64,000 bases of DNA from Hydrogenobacter sp. T-8 (GTDB taxonomy: Bacteria; Aquificota; Aquificia; Aquificales; Aquificaceae), in contig NZ_CP048795.1 of the NCBI RefSeq assembly GCF_011006175.1, positions 124,001 through 188,000 on the forward strand. Reading direction: 5' to 3'. Below the pieces are notes generated by a model. That model saw nothing but the letters and a program-made list of their open reading frames with translations, had not been told where the DNA came from and searched no databases. This document shows positions 37,394-46,902 of this stretch, piece after piece. Position numbers and translations under genes: made by a program. Numbering within the stretch: position 1 is the first letter of the stretch; each line of letters begins with the position of its first letter.

Positions 37394-37665
37394 CAGTCAA
37401 ATATATCAAATATCTCGCCAAAGATGGACTTTTTCTTCTTTTTGTGCTTGTATTCTTCGTATCTTCTGTAGATTTCAGGGTGCTCTCTTGTTATTCCCCT
37501 TAGCTCCTCGTCAAGGGCACTTTCTGCCCTTTGTATTGCCTGAATTATCTTAGAAAGCTCACCCTTGTCAAGCCATATGCCACCACAAACAGGGCAAACA
37601 TCCACCAAAACACCATACTTGTTGACTTCCAAAAGTTCCACATCAACGCATCTCGGGCACTTCAT
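37393..37665 (-). CDS. zinc-ribbon (zf-TFIIB type) small protein
   Basis: A 90-residue protein. Two CxxC knuckles (KCPRC at residues 2-6 and VCPVCGGIWLDKGEL near 23-37) form the zf-TFIIB/DUF zinc ribbon, followed by a helix and a basic tail (YKHKKKKKSIFGE). It is common in bacteria and likely binds nucleic acid or protein, but its role is not established. It abuts ribD downstream and overlaps the LptE-like gene upstream by 4 bases, so it is part of the lptE-like-zinc ribbon-ribD-fmt operon. Confidence 0.88.
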   Translation of the reverse strand: MKCPRCVDVELLEVNKYGVLVDVCPVCGGIWLDKGELSKIIQAIQRAESALDEELRGITREHPEIYRRYEEYKHKKKKKSIFGEIFDIFD

Positions 37666-38099
37666 CTTTTCTCTTCAAGCTCTTTTATAAACTCAAGCAT
37701 GTCTATGTAGATTATACCAAAGGCATCCTGAATAGCCCCTCTCCTTGGAAGGTCACCTACACCTCCTGTGGGTTGCGAGTATGGGACAGAGGTTGAAAAA
37801 ACCTTTTTTACCTCACCCACAGTTAAACCAACCTTTAGCTCTAAGTTGTAGGCACTAACCCTTTGTTGAGGAGTAAAGGCTATGGGCGTTTCCTTTAGTA
37901 ATTCTATATATGGCTTTATTTCCTGAGCCCCATCTCCACACCTAAGCCTGTTTCCCGACTCTAACACCGCCCTTTCAAGACTCTTTCTGAAAGCGTAGCT
38001 TAGGTAAACCTCCGCATAGGGGTTTTCCACCTCTTTTATGCAAAAGTCCTTTGCAAGGGAAAGGGAAAGGCTCAAAAACAAAGCCAAGAATAATCTCAT
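37662..38099 (-). CDS. secreted protein, possibly LptE-like
   Basis: A 145-residue exported protein. The start at 38099 is chosen because it opens directly with a signal peptide (MRLFLALFLSLSLSLA) and a TATTAT box lies 7 bases upstream; an ATG at 38162 adds a non-signal stretch and crosses the divergent mrpE start. The mature part (YAEVYLSYAFRKSLERAVLE, then strands of alternating pattern and a terminal helix) is in the style of LptE/DUF-type outer-membrane LPS-assembly proteins, but it lacks a lipobox Cys. The assignment is tentative; the fold pattern is the only support. Confidence 0.55.
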   Translation of the reverse strand: MRLFLALFLSLSLSLAKDFCIKEVENPYAEVYLSYAFRKSLERAVLESGNRLRCGDGAQEIKPYIELLKETPIAFTPQQRVSAYNLELKVGLTVGEVKKVFSTSVPYSQPTGGVGDLPRRGAIQDAFGIIYIDMLEFIKELEEKR

Positions 38100-38105
38100 A
38101 GCTTT

Positions 38106-38112
38106 TATAATA
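38106..38112. promoter_or_regulatory. overlapping divergent -10 boxes for mrpE and LptE-like gene
   Basis: TATAAT at 38106-38111 precedes the mrpE ATG by 7 bases. The complement of 38107-38112 reads TATTAT, 7 bases before the ATG of the opposite gene. Both are leaderless-type layouts with no ribosome site, and the boxes overlap almost fully, so the two transcripts probably exclude each other. Confidence 0.5.
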
Positions 38113-38118
38113 TACCCC

Positions 38119-38565
38119 ATGCTTCTTCTTGCAGTATTGTATTCTCTTCTTTGGATAGCCATAGCGGGCTATGACCTAAAGTCTGTGTTTTTTGGAGTTT
38201 TGGCGGTAGGCTCTGCCCTTTTTGTGCATATAACCCTTGGGCTATACCCTCCTCGTATAAATCCTATTGCTCTTTTTGAGTTTCTTGGAGTGTTCCTTTG
38301 GCAAGCCCTTCTGGGTGGGATAGATGTGGCAAAACGCATAATCAGTCCACAGCTCAAGGTGAACCCCGGCTTCGTAGTGTATAACTTCCAAAGTGAAAAG
38401 CTCTGGGTCAAAATACTCTTAGCCTTGACCATAAACCTTACTCCTGGCACTCTTAGTGTGGTGATAGAGGATAAGCAGGTTTTGGTTCATACTCTTGATG
38501 TGGAAAGCTACAACGAGGAATCTGTTAGGTCGCTTGAAAGACTTTTGGATAGGGTCTTTTCATGA
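38119..38565 (+). CDS. mrpE: Mrp-type cation/proton antiporter subunit E
   Basis: A MnhE/MrpE membrane subunit of 148 residues, with two or three N-terminal helices, then a cytoplasmic alpha/beta part. The family mark LALTINLTPGTLSVVIE with VLVHTLDV follows near residues 107-130. The start at 38119 is just after TATAAT; an ATG at 38038 lies inside the divergent gene. It is the first of seven overlapping genes (E, F, G, A'B, C, D, A) that build a multi-subunit Na+(or K+)/H+ antiporter. Overlaps mrpF by 4 bases. Confidence 0.92.
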   Translation: MLLLAVLYSLLWIAIAGYDLKSVFFGVLAVGSALFVHITLGLYPPRINPIALFEFLGVFLWQALLGGIDVAKRIISPQLKVNPGFVVYNFQSEKLWVKILLALTINLTPGTLSVVIEDKQVLVHTLDVESYNEESVRSLERLLDRVFS

Positions 38566-38813
38566 AGGAGTTTATACTCTTTTTACTCGGACTTAACTTA
38601 GCCCTTGGTTTTGTGCGTATCTTTAGGGGACCAAGTGTGGTAGATAGCATGCTGGCTTCCTTGCTCCTTGGCACTGGCGGGACTTCTCTCATACTTGTCC
38701 TGTATAAGTTTACAGGTCAGGCTTTTCTTTTAAATCTTGCCCTTGGCTTTGCCCTCCTTGCGGGAGTTGTGGGTGTAGCCTTCGCTATAATAATGCTAAG
38801 AGATGCTGATTGA
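38562..38813 (+). CDS. mrpF: Mrp-type antiporter subunit F
   Basis: An 83-residue membrane subunit with three helices. FVRIFRGPSVVDSMLA after the first helix is the standard MnhF/MrpF mark. It overlaps mrpE by 4 bases and mrpG by 11, so all are translated from one mRNA. Part of the antiporter's small-subunit set. Confidence 0.93.
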   Translation: MKEFILFLLGLNLALGFVRIFRGPSVVDSMLASLLLGTGGTSLILVLYKFTGQAFLLNLALGFALLAGVVGVAFAIIMLRDAD

Positions 38814-39084
38814 GATACTCTCCACAAGCCTCATATTGATAGGTAGCCTCTTTTTGCTTATAGGTAGTGTGGGGCTTATAAGGCTTAGGGACTCTTACAG
38901 TAGGCTTCATGCCCTAACTAAGGCGGATATGCTGGGCTTTGGCTTTGTGGTTTTGGGCGTTATGTTCTCCGTAAGTAGCTTGGGAGAGGCTTTAAAGTTA
39001 GTTATAATATGGGTCTTTGTGGTAGTTTACAGCTCCATAGTGGGATACGCTATAGCCAACAGCAAGAAGAAAAGGGATGCTTGA
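38803..39084 (+). CDS. mrpG: Mrp-type antiporter subunit G
   Basis: A 93-residue membrane subunit with three helices. GLIRLRDSYSRLHALTKADMLGFG after the first helix is the MnhG/MrpG mark (RLxDxYxRxHA). The ATG is 11 bases inside mrpF. It overlaps the next gene by 8. Confidence 0.94.
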   Translation: MLIEILSTSLILIGSLFLLIGSVGLIRLRDSYSRLHALTKADMLGFGFVVLGVMFSVSSLGEALKLVIIWVFVVVYSSIVGYAIANSKKKRDA

Positions 39085-39943
39085 CATAATAATAGGACTT
39101 TTAATGCTCCTGTCCGCTTTTGCTTCGCTACAGAGCAAGGACCTTTTAAAAAGCGGAGTTTTCTTTGTGGTTTTTGGTTTTATGAGTGGTCTTTTGTGGA
39201 TTAGGCTTTCCGCACCAGACATAGCCATGGTGGAGATAATACTGGGTTCCGCCATAACAAGTATTCTCATATTTAAGCTGTCAAGGGGTGTAAGGGATAT
39301 TGCCATGAAACCTAAATTATGGAGAAGGCTCTGGGCTGGTGCAGGCTCTTTGGTGCTTTTTGTATTTCTCACCTTTTACCTGTTTACGGTAAGAGAGGAA
39401 GAGAGGGTAGGTGGTCTTGTTTTTGAAAAACTTAGTCTCAGCGGTGTGGAGAGCCCTGTAACTGCGGTCCTTCTTAACTTTAGAGGATACGACACGCTCT
39501 TAGAAGTTGGTGTTATAACCCTTGCGGTAATTGGTATATTAGCCCTTGAGCCAAAGAAAAAAAGCTATGAGTGGAACGATATAGTGGTGTGGCGCTTTTC
39601 TAAGATATTCCTTCCCGTGATAGCCCTCTTTTCTCTTTACATAACCTATCTTGGAGCTTTCTCTGTGGGTGGTGCCTTTCAGGGTGGCTCTCTCTTGGCA
39701 GGTGGTCTTGCCTTTTTGAGCCTCTCTGGACAAAAATTGCCAATAAGAGAGAACCCTACCCTTTTCCTCGCCATGCTTAGCCTTGCGGTCTTTGTAGCCT
39801 TTGCCTTTGCATACGCCCTTGTAGGACATGGCTTTCTTACCTACCCCCTTGAGCTTTCAACCTTGTCTATAATGCTTATAGAGATTTCCATATGTATTTC
39901 CACAGGAATGCTACTATACATAGCCATAAGAGGTAGACTATGA
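39077..39943 (+). CDS. mrpB: fused MrpA C-terminal (DUF4040) domain and MrpB
   Basis: A 288-residue membrane protein with two units. Residues 1-70 match the DUF4040 part usually found at the C-terminal side of MrpA (WIRLSAPDIAMVEIILGSA). Residues 130-288 match MrpB (FRGYDTLLEVGVITLAVIGI, then GGAFQGGSLLAGGLAFLSL, the PGGGFQGG equivalent). In Bacillus these are parts of two proteins; here the MrpA tail is fused to MrpB, while the NuoL-like part of MrpA is encoded apart at 41668-43161. The DUF4040 segment resembles NuoJ-type subunits. Overlaps mrpG by 8 and mrpC by 4 bases. Confidence 0.9.
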   Translation: MLDIIIGLLMLLSAFASLQSKDLLKSGVFFVVFGFMSGLLWIRLSAPDIAMVEIILGSAITSILIFKLSRGVRDIAMKPKLWRRLWAGAGSLVLFVFLTFYLFTVREEERVGGLVFEKLSLSGVESPVTAVLLNFRGYDTLLEVGVITLAVIGILALEPKKKSYEWNDIVVWRFSKIFLPVIALFSLYITYLGAFSVGGAFQGGSLLAGGLAFLSLSGQKLPIRENPTLFLAMLSLAVFVAFAFAYALVGHGFLTYPLELSTLSIMLIEISICISTGMLLYIAIRGRL

Positions 39944-40218
39944 AGGAACTGTATTATCTGCTCTCCTTTCTTCTCATAAGTATGAGCACCTACTACTTTA
40001 TCACCGCCATAAACTTTGTTAAGAGGCTTATTGCAGTCAACATCTTAGGCTCTGGCGTTTTTCTCTTTTTTGTGGCAACCGCAAGAAATACTCCCTCTGA
40101 AAACCCAGACCCCGTGCCACATGCTCTTGTGTTAACGGGCATAGTGGTGGCGGTAAGTGCCACAGCCTTTGCGGTTTCCTTACTTTTGCACCTTAGTAAA
40201 CAAAGAGAGGAAGAGTGA
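39940..40218 (+). CDS. mrpC: Mrp-type antiporter subunit C
   Basis: A 92-residue NuoK-like membrane subunit with three helices. The mark DPVPHALVLTGIVVAVSATA near residues 57-76 is the MnhC form (DPLPQALVLTGIVI). It overlaps both neighbours by 4 bases (ATGA). Confidence 0.95.
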   Translation: MKELYYLLSFLLISMSTYYFITAINFVKRLIAVNILGSGVFLFFVATARNTPSENPDPVPHALVLTGIVVAVSATAFAVSLLLHLSKQREEE

Positions 40219-41666
40219 TGCTTGGCTTTGACCTTGGCTATCTTGTGGCAGTGCCTCTTATAGGTGCTATCCTCTCTCTCCTATCTCCTATTAGGCTTTT
40301 TGTTGCGGTTGTTTTCAGTCTGCTTTCGCTGACCCTTTCCTTGTATGCCTTTTACATAACCTTAAGCATGTATGAACCCATCTATCAATGGGTAGGAGGC
40401 TGGCCTGCACCACTTGGAATTGGCTTTAAGTTAGATGGAGTTTCAGGCTTTTTCCTTATGATGAGCGGGGTGGTGAGCTTTGCGGTGGGAGTATACTCTC
40501 TGGGTTTTTTCAAAGAAGGCTACAAGAGACAAGGAAGGTTTTTCTGGTTTTTCTTCTTTTTCCTCTGGACGGGGCTTAATGCTTTTTTCCTCTCTGAAGA
40601 CCTTTTTAACCTATATGTTGCCCTTGAGGTGCTTTCCCTTACTGCGGTGGTGCTTGTTGCCCTTCCAAGCCACAGAAAAGCCATAAAGGCTTCTGTGAAT
40701 TATCTGTTTTTGTCTCTGTTTGCTTCCATGTTTTACCTCTTTGGCGTTGCCATGCTATACACCAATTACGGAACTCTTAGCATGTCCTTGCTTGCCCAAA
40801 GACTTGCAGGAACTGAAGAATTTGTCTTTGCCCTTTTCCCTCTCCTCTTGGCTCTTTCTATAAAGTCTGCCCTTTTCCCCTTTCACTTTTGGCTTCCACC
40901 AGCCCACTCAAGCACGGTGGCACCTGCCAGTGCTCTTCTTTCCGGGCTTGTGGTAAAACCACCTGCATACCTCATACTTAGACTTTGGCTTGATGTTTTT
41001 CCAGACAATCTGAGCCTTGAATACCTGAGCTGGGTTTTGGGTGGGCTTGGTGCTCTTGCAGTGCTTTTTGGCTCCTATTACGCCATAAGGCAGAGAACCA
41101 TAAAGATGCTCTTGGCATACTCTACCGTTGCACAGATGGGATACCTTTTCCTTATGGTCCCTATATACTACAAAGCCCAAAGCCTTGAGGTTAAAACCAT
41201 TGTCCTTCAGGGTTTTGCCCTTCAGGCTCTTTCCCATGCCTTAGCAAAAGCCAGCATGTTCCTATCCTCTGGAAACGCTATATATGTGGCTAGGAGGGAT
41301 GAGCTTTCCTACATGCCTGGCTTTGCCCATAGTCATCCCTTTACCTTTTTCGCTCTCTTTTTCTCAGGTGCAACCCTTATAGGTCTGCCACTAAGCGGTG
41401 GCTTTGTTGCCAAGTTTCTACTTTTGAAGGCTTCTATACAGATAGGTTTTGTGTTTCAAGGTGTTATATTTCTTCTGGGAAGTTTGCTTGCGGCTATGTA
41501 TATTTACCCTATCTGGAAGGAGAGCTTCTCTTCTAAGCCAGAAAAACTTTATGACCATCCCATTCCACGCTCTATGGAGCTTTCCGCCTTTATGCTTGGG
41601 TTTATTGCCTTTTCCATAGGGCTAATCTCAGGCTTTTTAATACAAGGAATTACGGGAAGAGACTAA
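40215..41666 (+). CDS. mrpD: Mrp-type antiporter subunit D, proton-conducting NuoM/N-like
   Basis: A 483-residue membrane protein with about 14 helices of the Complex I/antiporter family. The conserved Glu lies in FNLYVALEVLSLTAVVLVAL (TM5). Lys and His are in the LSIKSALFPFHFWLPPAHSSTVAP segment (TM7-loop), and a broken-helix Lys is in MLLAYSTVAQMGY. Together with the next gene it supplies the two ion-pumping channels. Overlaps mrpC by 4 bases and is separated from the next gene by 1 base. Confidence 0.93.
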   Translation: MMLGFDLGYLVAVPLIGAILSLLSPIRLFVAVVFSLLSLTLSLYAFYITLSMYEPIYQWVGGWPAPLGIGFKLDGVSGFFLMMSGVVSFAVGVYSLGFFKEGYKRQGRFFWFFFFFLWTGLNAFFLSEDLFNLYVALEVLSLTAVVLVALPSHRKAIKASVNYLFLSLFASMFYLFGVAMLYTNYGTLSMSLLAQRLAGTEEFVFALFPLLLALSIKSALFPFHFWLPPAHSSTVAPASALLSGLVVKPPAYLILRLWLDVFPDNLSLEYLSWVLGGLGALAVLFGSYYAIRQRTIKMLLAYSTVAQMGYLFLMVPIYYKAQSLEVKTIVLQGFALQALSHALAKASMFLSSGNAIYVARRDELSYMPGFAHSHPFTFFALFFSGATLIGLPLSGGFVAKFLLLKASIQIGFVFQGVIFLLGSLLAAMYIYPIWKESFSSKPEKLYDHPIPRSMELSAFMLGFIAFSIGLISGFLIQGITGRD

Positions 41667-41667
41667 C

Positions 41668-43161
41668 ATGGACCAGTTTATGGTGCTTAGTTTACTCTTT
41701 AGTTCCTTTGTGGCGAGCCTTGTGATAGCGTTTTTAAAGGAGGAGTGGTATACCCTTAGAACCCTTGTAAACATAGGTGCTGCGGTATACAAGCTCTTTG
41801 TAATAGGCTACCTTCTTTTAGCTGTGTATCAGGATAGGGTTTTTGAAATAAGCTATCCTATGGTATCCTTTGCGGACTTTCACCTCAAAATAGACCCCCT
41901 TGGGCTTTTGTTTGTGAGCCTGTCTTCCTTCTTGTGGCTTCTCACCACCTTCTACGCAGTTGGTTATCTTGAGGGTTCTCCAAACCGTAGGAGGTTCTTC
42001 ACTTTCTTTAACCTTGCGGTTACTTCTACCATGGGTATTGCTCTCGCAGGTAACCTCTTTACCTTCTTCCTCTTTTATGAACTTCTTACTCTAAGCACTT
42101 ATCCTCTCGTAGTCCACAGGGGGACAAAAAAAGCTCTAAGTGCAGGTGGTGTTTATCTGCTTTATACCCTTCTTGGTGGAAGCCTTTTCCTTATATGTGT
42201 GGTTATCCTCTATGTTTTAGTAGGTGATGGAAACTTTAGTGTGGGTGGTAACACCCAGCTCAAGGCTTGGGCTACTGAAAACACGCATCTTGCAGGTTTG
42301 CTTTTCTATGGTCTTTTCTTTGGAATGGCGGTAAAGGCCGCAGTTTTTCCGCTTCATGGTTGGCTAACAAGGGCTATGGTGGCACCGGCTCCAGTTAGTG
42401 CCCTCTTGCATGCGGTGGCAGTGGTAAAGGCTGGTGCCTTTGGTGTGGTCAGGCTGGTTTACGACCTATATGGTGTGGAAACGGTTCAGTCTTTAAGCCT
42501 TTGGCAACCCCTTGCTTACCTTGCAGGCTTTACCATAGCCTTTGGCTCCCTTATGGCTGTCTTTCAAAAGGAGTTAAAAAAGAGGCTCGCCTACTCCACC
42601 ATAAGTCATATCTCCTATATAATCCTTGGCACGCTTATACCAGGACCCACTGCCACCATGGGAGCTCTCTTACATTTGGTAAACCATGGTATAATGAAGA
42701 TAACCCTCTTTATGTGCGTAGGGAACTACTCAGAAGCCTACGGAATACACAGGGTAGAAGAGACAAGGGGCGTGGGCAAAAGAATGCCTCTGACTACCCT
42801 TGCCCTTACTCTCGCATCCTTGGGTCTTATAGGACTTCCCTTCACTGCAGGCTATCTTACAAAGGAATACCTACAAAAGGGTGCACAGCTTGCAGGGGCT
42901 GAATGGGCGGTCTATTTGCTGTATGCAAGCTCTCTGCTAAGTGCTCTTTATCTACTACCTATAGTCTTCAGTGCATGGTTTGGCAAGAAGGAGTTTAAAG
43001 AAGAGAGAAAAACAAGGTTTGAAACAGGACTCCTTATGCTCCTTCCGCCGCTTATAACGGGACTTTTAACCATACTGATAGGTATATCTACGAACACGCC
43101 CATAAATCCCTTAGTTTGGGTAAGGCTCATAGCCAAAAGAGAGTATGGAGAAGTGCCATAG
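41668..43161 (+). CDS. mrpA: MrpA N-terminal-like / NuoL-type antiporter subunit
   Basis: A 497-residue membrane protein with about 14 helices. Marks are FYELLTLSTYPLVVHRGT (TM5 Glu), AVKAAVFPLHGWLTRAMVAPAPVSALLHAVAVVKAGAFG-type loop (Lys and His residues) and RLAYSTISHISYI. It corresponds to the NuoL-like core of MrpA without the C-terminal DUF4040 part, which is fused to MrpB in this cluster. It could also be called a second MrpD-like subunit. Last gene of the seven-gene set; eno follows after 21 bases with its own -10-like box. Confidence 0.88.
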   Translation: MDQFMVLSLLFSSFVASLVIAFLKEEWYTLRTLVNIGAAVYKLFVIGYLLLAVYQDRVFEISYPMVSFADFHLKIDPLGLLFVSLSSFLWLLTTFYAVGYLEGSPNRRRFFTFFNLAVTSTMGIALAGNLFTFFLFYELLTLSTYPLVVHRGTKKALSAGGVYLLYTLLGGSLFLICVVILYVLVGDGNFSVGGNTQLKAWATENTHLAGLLFYGLFFGMAVKAAVFPLHGWLTRAMVAPAPVSALLHAVAVVKAGAFGVVRLVYDLYGVETVQSLSLWQPLAYLAGFTIAFGSLMAVFQKELKKRLAYSTISHISYIILGTLIPGPTATMGALLHLVNHGIMKITLFMCVGNYSEAYGIHRVEETRGVGKRMPLTTLALTLASLGLIGLPFTAGYLTKEYLQKGAQLAGAEWAVYLLYASSLLSALYLLPIVFSAWFGKKEFKEERKTRFETGLLMLLPPLITGLLTILIGISTNTPINPLVWVRLIAKREYGEVP

Positions 43162-43168
43162 GCTATGC

Positions 43169-44737
<1,569 letters not shown>

Positions 44738-44773
44738 AGGGATTACTCCCTTTAGTGTTATAATTTAGAGATT

Positions 44774-45523
44774 ATGAGAAGGACATTTACAGCCTTGTCT
44801 TTGTTTTATTTAATATGGTTAGCCTCCTGTGGTGGTATAACAAAAGAGGAGTTTGACAAAAGAATTGCAAGCCTTGAGGGCAGGATATCACAGCTTGAAG
44901 AAAGGCAGAGGTCTTTAGAGGAAAGGAACCTTAGGACAGAAGCCAGGGTAGACAACATCTCTGAAAGCCTTGCAAGGACAAGGCTTGAACTGGAAAGGCT
45001 TAGAGTTGAAAGACATGGCACTGGTCAGGCTACCAAGTTGCCAGAGCCCGTAAGGGAAGTGCCACAGCCTTCACCAAGTGTTCCAGAAAGGCTCCAAGAA
45101 ACTCCTCAGGCTCAACGCGACAATCCACAGCAGGCAACTGAAGAGTATCAAAGGGAGTATGATGAAGCCCTAAAGCTTTACAACTTAAGACAGCTACACC
45201 AAGCAAGAGACAAGCTCATAGATTTTATAAAAAAGTATCCGAGAACACCTCTCACGGACAACGCCTATCTATGGCTTGGTGTGGTCTACAGAGACCTTGG
45301 AGAAATGAACAAAGCGGAAGCGGTTTGGCTTACCTTAGTGGAAAGGTGTCAAAGGAAAGAGATGGTAGACTGCAATAAAGCACCCTCTGCCCTGCTTCAA
45401 TTGGCAAGGCTTTACGAACAAAGAGGAGACAATCAAAAGGCAAGGGAATACTACGAGGCTATATTGAGAGATTACCCACTTTCTGAAGAGGCGGGGATAG
45501 CAAAGACAAAGCTTGGAAGGTGA
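44774..45523 (+). CDS. CpoB/YbgF-like TPR lipoprotein
   Basis: A 249-residue exported lipoprotein. The signal peptide ends in a lipobox (LASC at residues 16-19). It has a coiled coil (about 25-80) that likely trimerises, a Pro/Gln-rich linker (about 85-125) and a TPR/YbgF domain (about 130-249: EYDEALKLYNLRQLHQARDK, DNAYLWLGVVYRDLGEMNKA). This plan matches CpoB (YbgF), which links peptidoglycan synthesis with Tol-Pal, but no tol or pal gene is near. TATAAT at 44759-44764 lies 9 bases before the ATG without a ribosome site. Confidence 0.82.
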   Translation: MRRTFTALSLFYLIWLASCGGITKEEFDKRIASLEGRISQLEERQRSLEERNLRTEARVDNISESLARTRLELERLRVERHGTGQATKLPEPVREVPQPSPSVPERLQETPQAQRDNPQQATEEYQREYDEALKLYNLRQLHQARDKLIDFIKKYPRTPLTDNAYLWLGVVYRDLGEMNKAEAVWLTLVERCQRKEMVDCNKAPSALLQLARLYEQRGDNQKAREYYEAILRDYPLSEEAGIAKTKLGR

Positions 45524-45524
45524 T

Positions 45525-46211
45525 ATGAAAATACCAAAACACTTAGCGGTCATAATGGATGGAAACGGAAGATGGGCGAGGGAAAGAGGTCTACCAAGGA
45601 TAGCAGGTCATTATGAAGGGGTAAAGAGGGGAGAAGAGCTTGTGGATGCATGCATAGAGCTTGGAATAAGGTGGCTCACCCTTTTCACCTTTTCCACAGA
45701 AAACTGGAAAAGACCAGAGCTTGAGGTAAAGGCTCTGATGAAGCTCCTTGAGGGATATCTCAGAGAAAGAAGTCATTTGCTACTGGAAAAGGGTATAAGG
45801 GTTTCCTTTATAGGAAGGCGGGACAGATTACCCAAAGGTCTATCAATGGAAATGGAGAGGGTTGAAAAGTTAAGACCCTCTGAAGAAAAAATTCATGTTA
45901 TCCTTGCCATTGATTACGGTGGTAGAGACGAGATACTCAGAACCTTCAAGAAAATAAGTGAAGCGAGTCTTGAGCCCACAGAGAAGAACTTCAAGCTACT
46001 TTCAGACCTGCCAGAAGTGCCAGACCCAGACCTTCTTATAAGAACCGGTGGAGAAAAGAGAATATCCAACTTTCTTCTCTGGCACTTAGCCTACACAGAG
46101 CTTTACTTTACGGATACCTATTGGCCAGACTTTAGGAAAGAAGAGCTTATAAAAGCCCTTGAAGACTTCTCAAGGAGGGAAAGAAGGTTTGGAGCTGTCC
46201 TTAAGGAGTAG
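45525..46211 (+). CDS. uppS: undecaprenyl (isoprenyl) diphosphate synthase
   Basis: The cis-prenyltransferase that makes the C55 lipid carrier for cell-wall and O-antigen units. It has 228 residues from the ATG at 45525, which follows GGAAGGTG and stands 1 base after the previous stop. Marks are KHLAVIMDGNGRWA (catalytic Asp near residue 11), FTFSTENWKRP, and DLLIRTGGEKRISNFLLW with YWPDF. It overlaps cdsA by 23 bases. The isoprenoid supply genes dxr and ispE lie elsewhere in the window. Confidence 0.96.
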   Translation: MKIPKHLAVIMDGNGRWARERGLPRIAGHYEGVKRGEELVDACIELGIRWLTLFTFSTENWKRPELEVKALMKLLEGYLRERSHLLLEKGIRVSFIGRRDRLPKGLSMEMERVEKLRPSEEKIHVILAIDYGGRDEILRTFKKISEASLEPTEKNFKLLSDLPEVPDPDLLIRTGGEKRISNFLLWHLAYTELYFTDTYWPDFRKEELIKALEDFSRRERRFGAVLKE

Positions 46212-46899
46212 AGAGGCTATTGGAATACTTGTGGGTGGGCTTGCCATAGCCTTGGTTTTGTCTCCTTATCCAATTTTCTATGCGGGTGTGCTTGCCTTGT
46301 CCTTGCTTATAGGCTACGAGATTTCTAAGGCTCTAAAGTTTGAACTTTTCTACATGCCACCTATTGCCTTTCTGATTAGCTCCCTTTCCCTTGAACTTGG
46401 TCTTGTATCTGTTATGCTTTTGTCCCTTTACGCTGGGTGGAGAGTATGGTCTATGGATGAGCTTTTCAAGGCTCTTTTAATATGCGTGTATGCTGGGGTT
46501 CTTCCTGCGTTTTTACTCGGTTTGAAAGAGGACTACGCTCTACTAAAACTTTTGGTTTTTGTTTGGTCTGTGGATGTGTTTTCTTATTATGTGGGGAAAA
46601 ACTTTGGCAGAAGACCTCTTTCTCCTCGCCTCTCTCCAAAGAAAACATGGGAAGGTCTTGTAGGTGGTGGCTTTGCTGGTGTAATAACCATGTTGGTCTT
46701 TAATGGCTTTAAGGGTATTCTTTGGTCTTTACCTCTCATAGCTATAGCCCTTATGGGAGACCTTTTCAAGAGCTTTATAAAGAGACAGGTAGGTATAAAG
46801 GACTTTTCCAACGTGCTTGGAGAACATGGAGGGTTTACAGACAGGTTTGATTCTCTACTTTTTACAGCACCAGTTTACCTGTTTCTTTTAAAATTTTGA
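46189..46899 (+). CDS. cdsA: phosphatidate cytidylyltransferase
   Basis: CdsA makes CDP-diacylglycerol for phospholipid synthesis in the inner membrane. It has about 236 residues and seven or eight helices. The signature SFIKRQVGIKDFSNVLGEHG with FTDRFDSLLF lies near the C terminus. The LPG/PGHGG form is replaced by LGEHGG. The start is the TTG at 46189, preceded by GGAGGG at good spacing within uppS; this is my choice among non-ATG options and is uncertain. The uppS-cdsA linkage is common in bacteria and supports both calls. Confidence 0.93.
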   Translation: MELSLRSREAIGILVGGLAIALVLSPYPIFYAGVLALSLLIGYEISKALKFELFYMPPIAFLISSLSLELGLVSVMLLSLYAGWRVWSMDELFKALLICVYAGVLPAFLLGLKEDYALLKLLVFVWSVDVFSYYVGKNFGRRPLSPRLSPKKTWEGLVGGGFAGVITMLVFNGFKGILWSLPLIAIALMGDLFKSFIKRQVGIKDFSNVLGEHGGFTDRFDSLLFTAPVYLFLLKF

Positions 46900-46902
46900 A
46901 GC

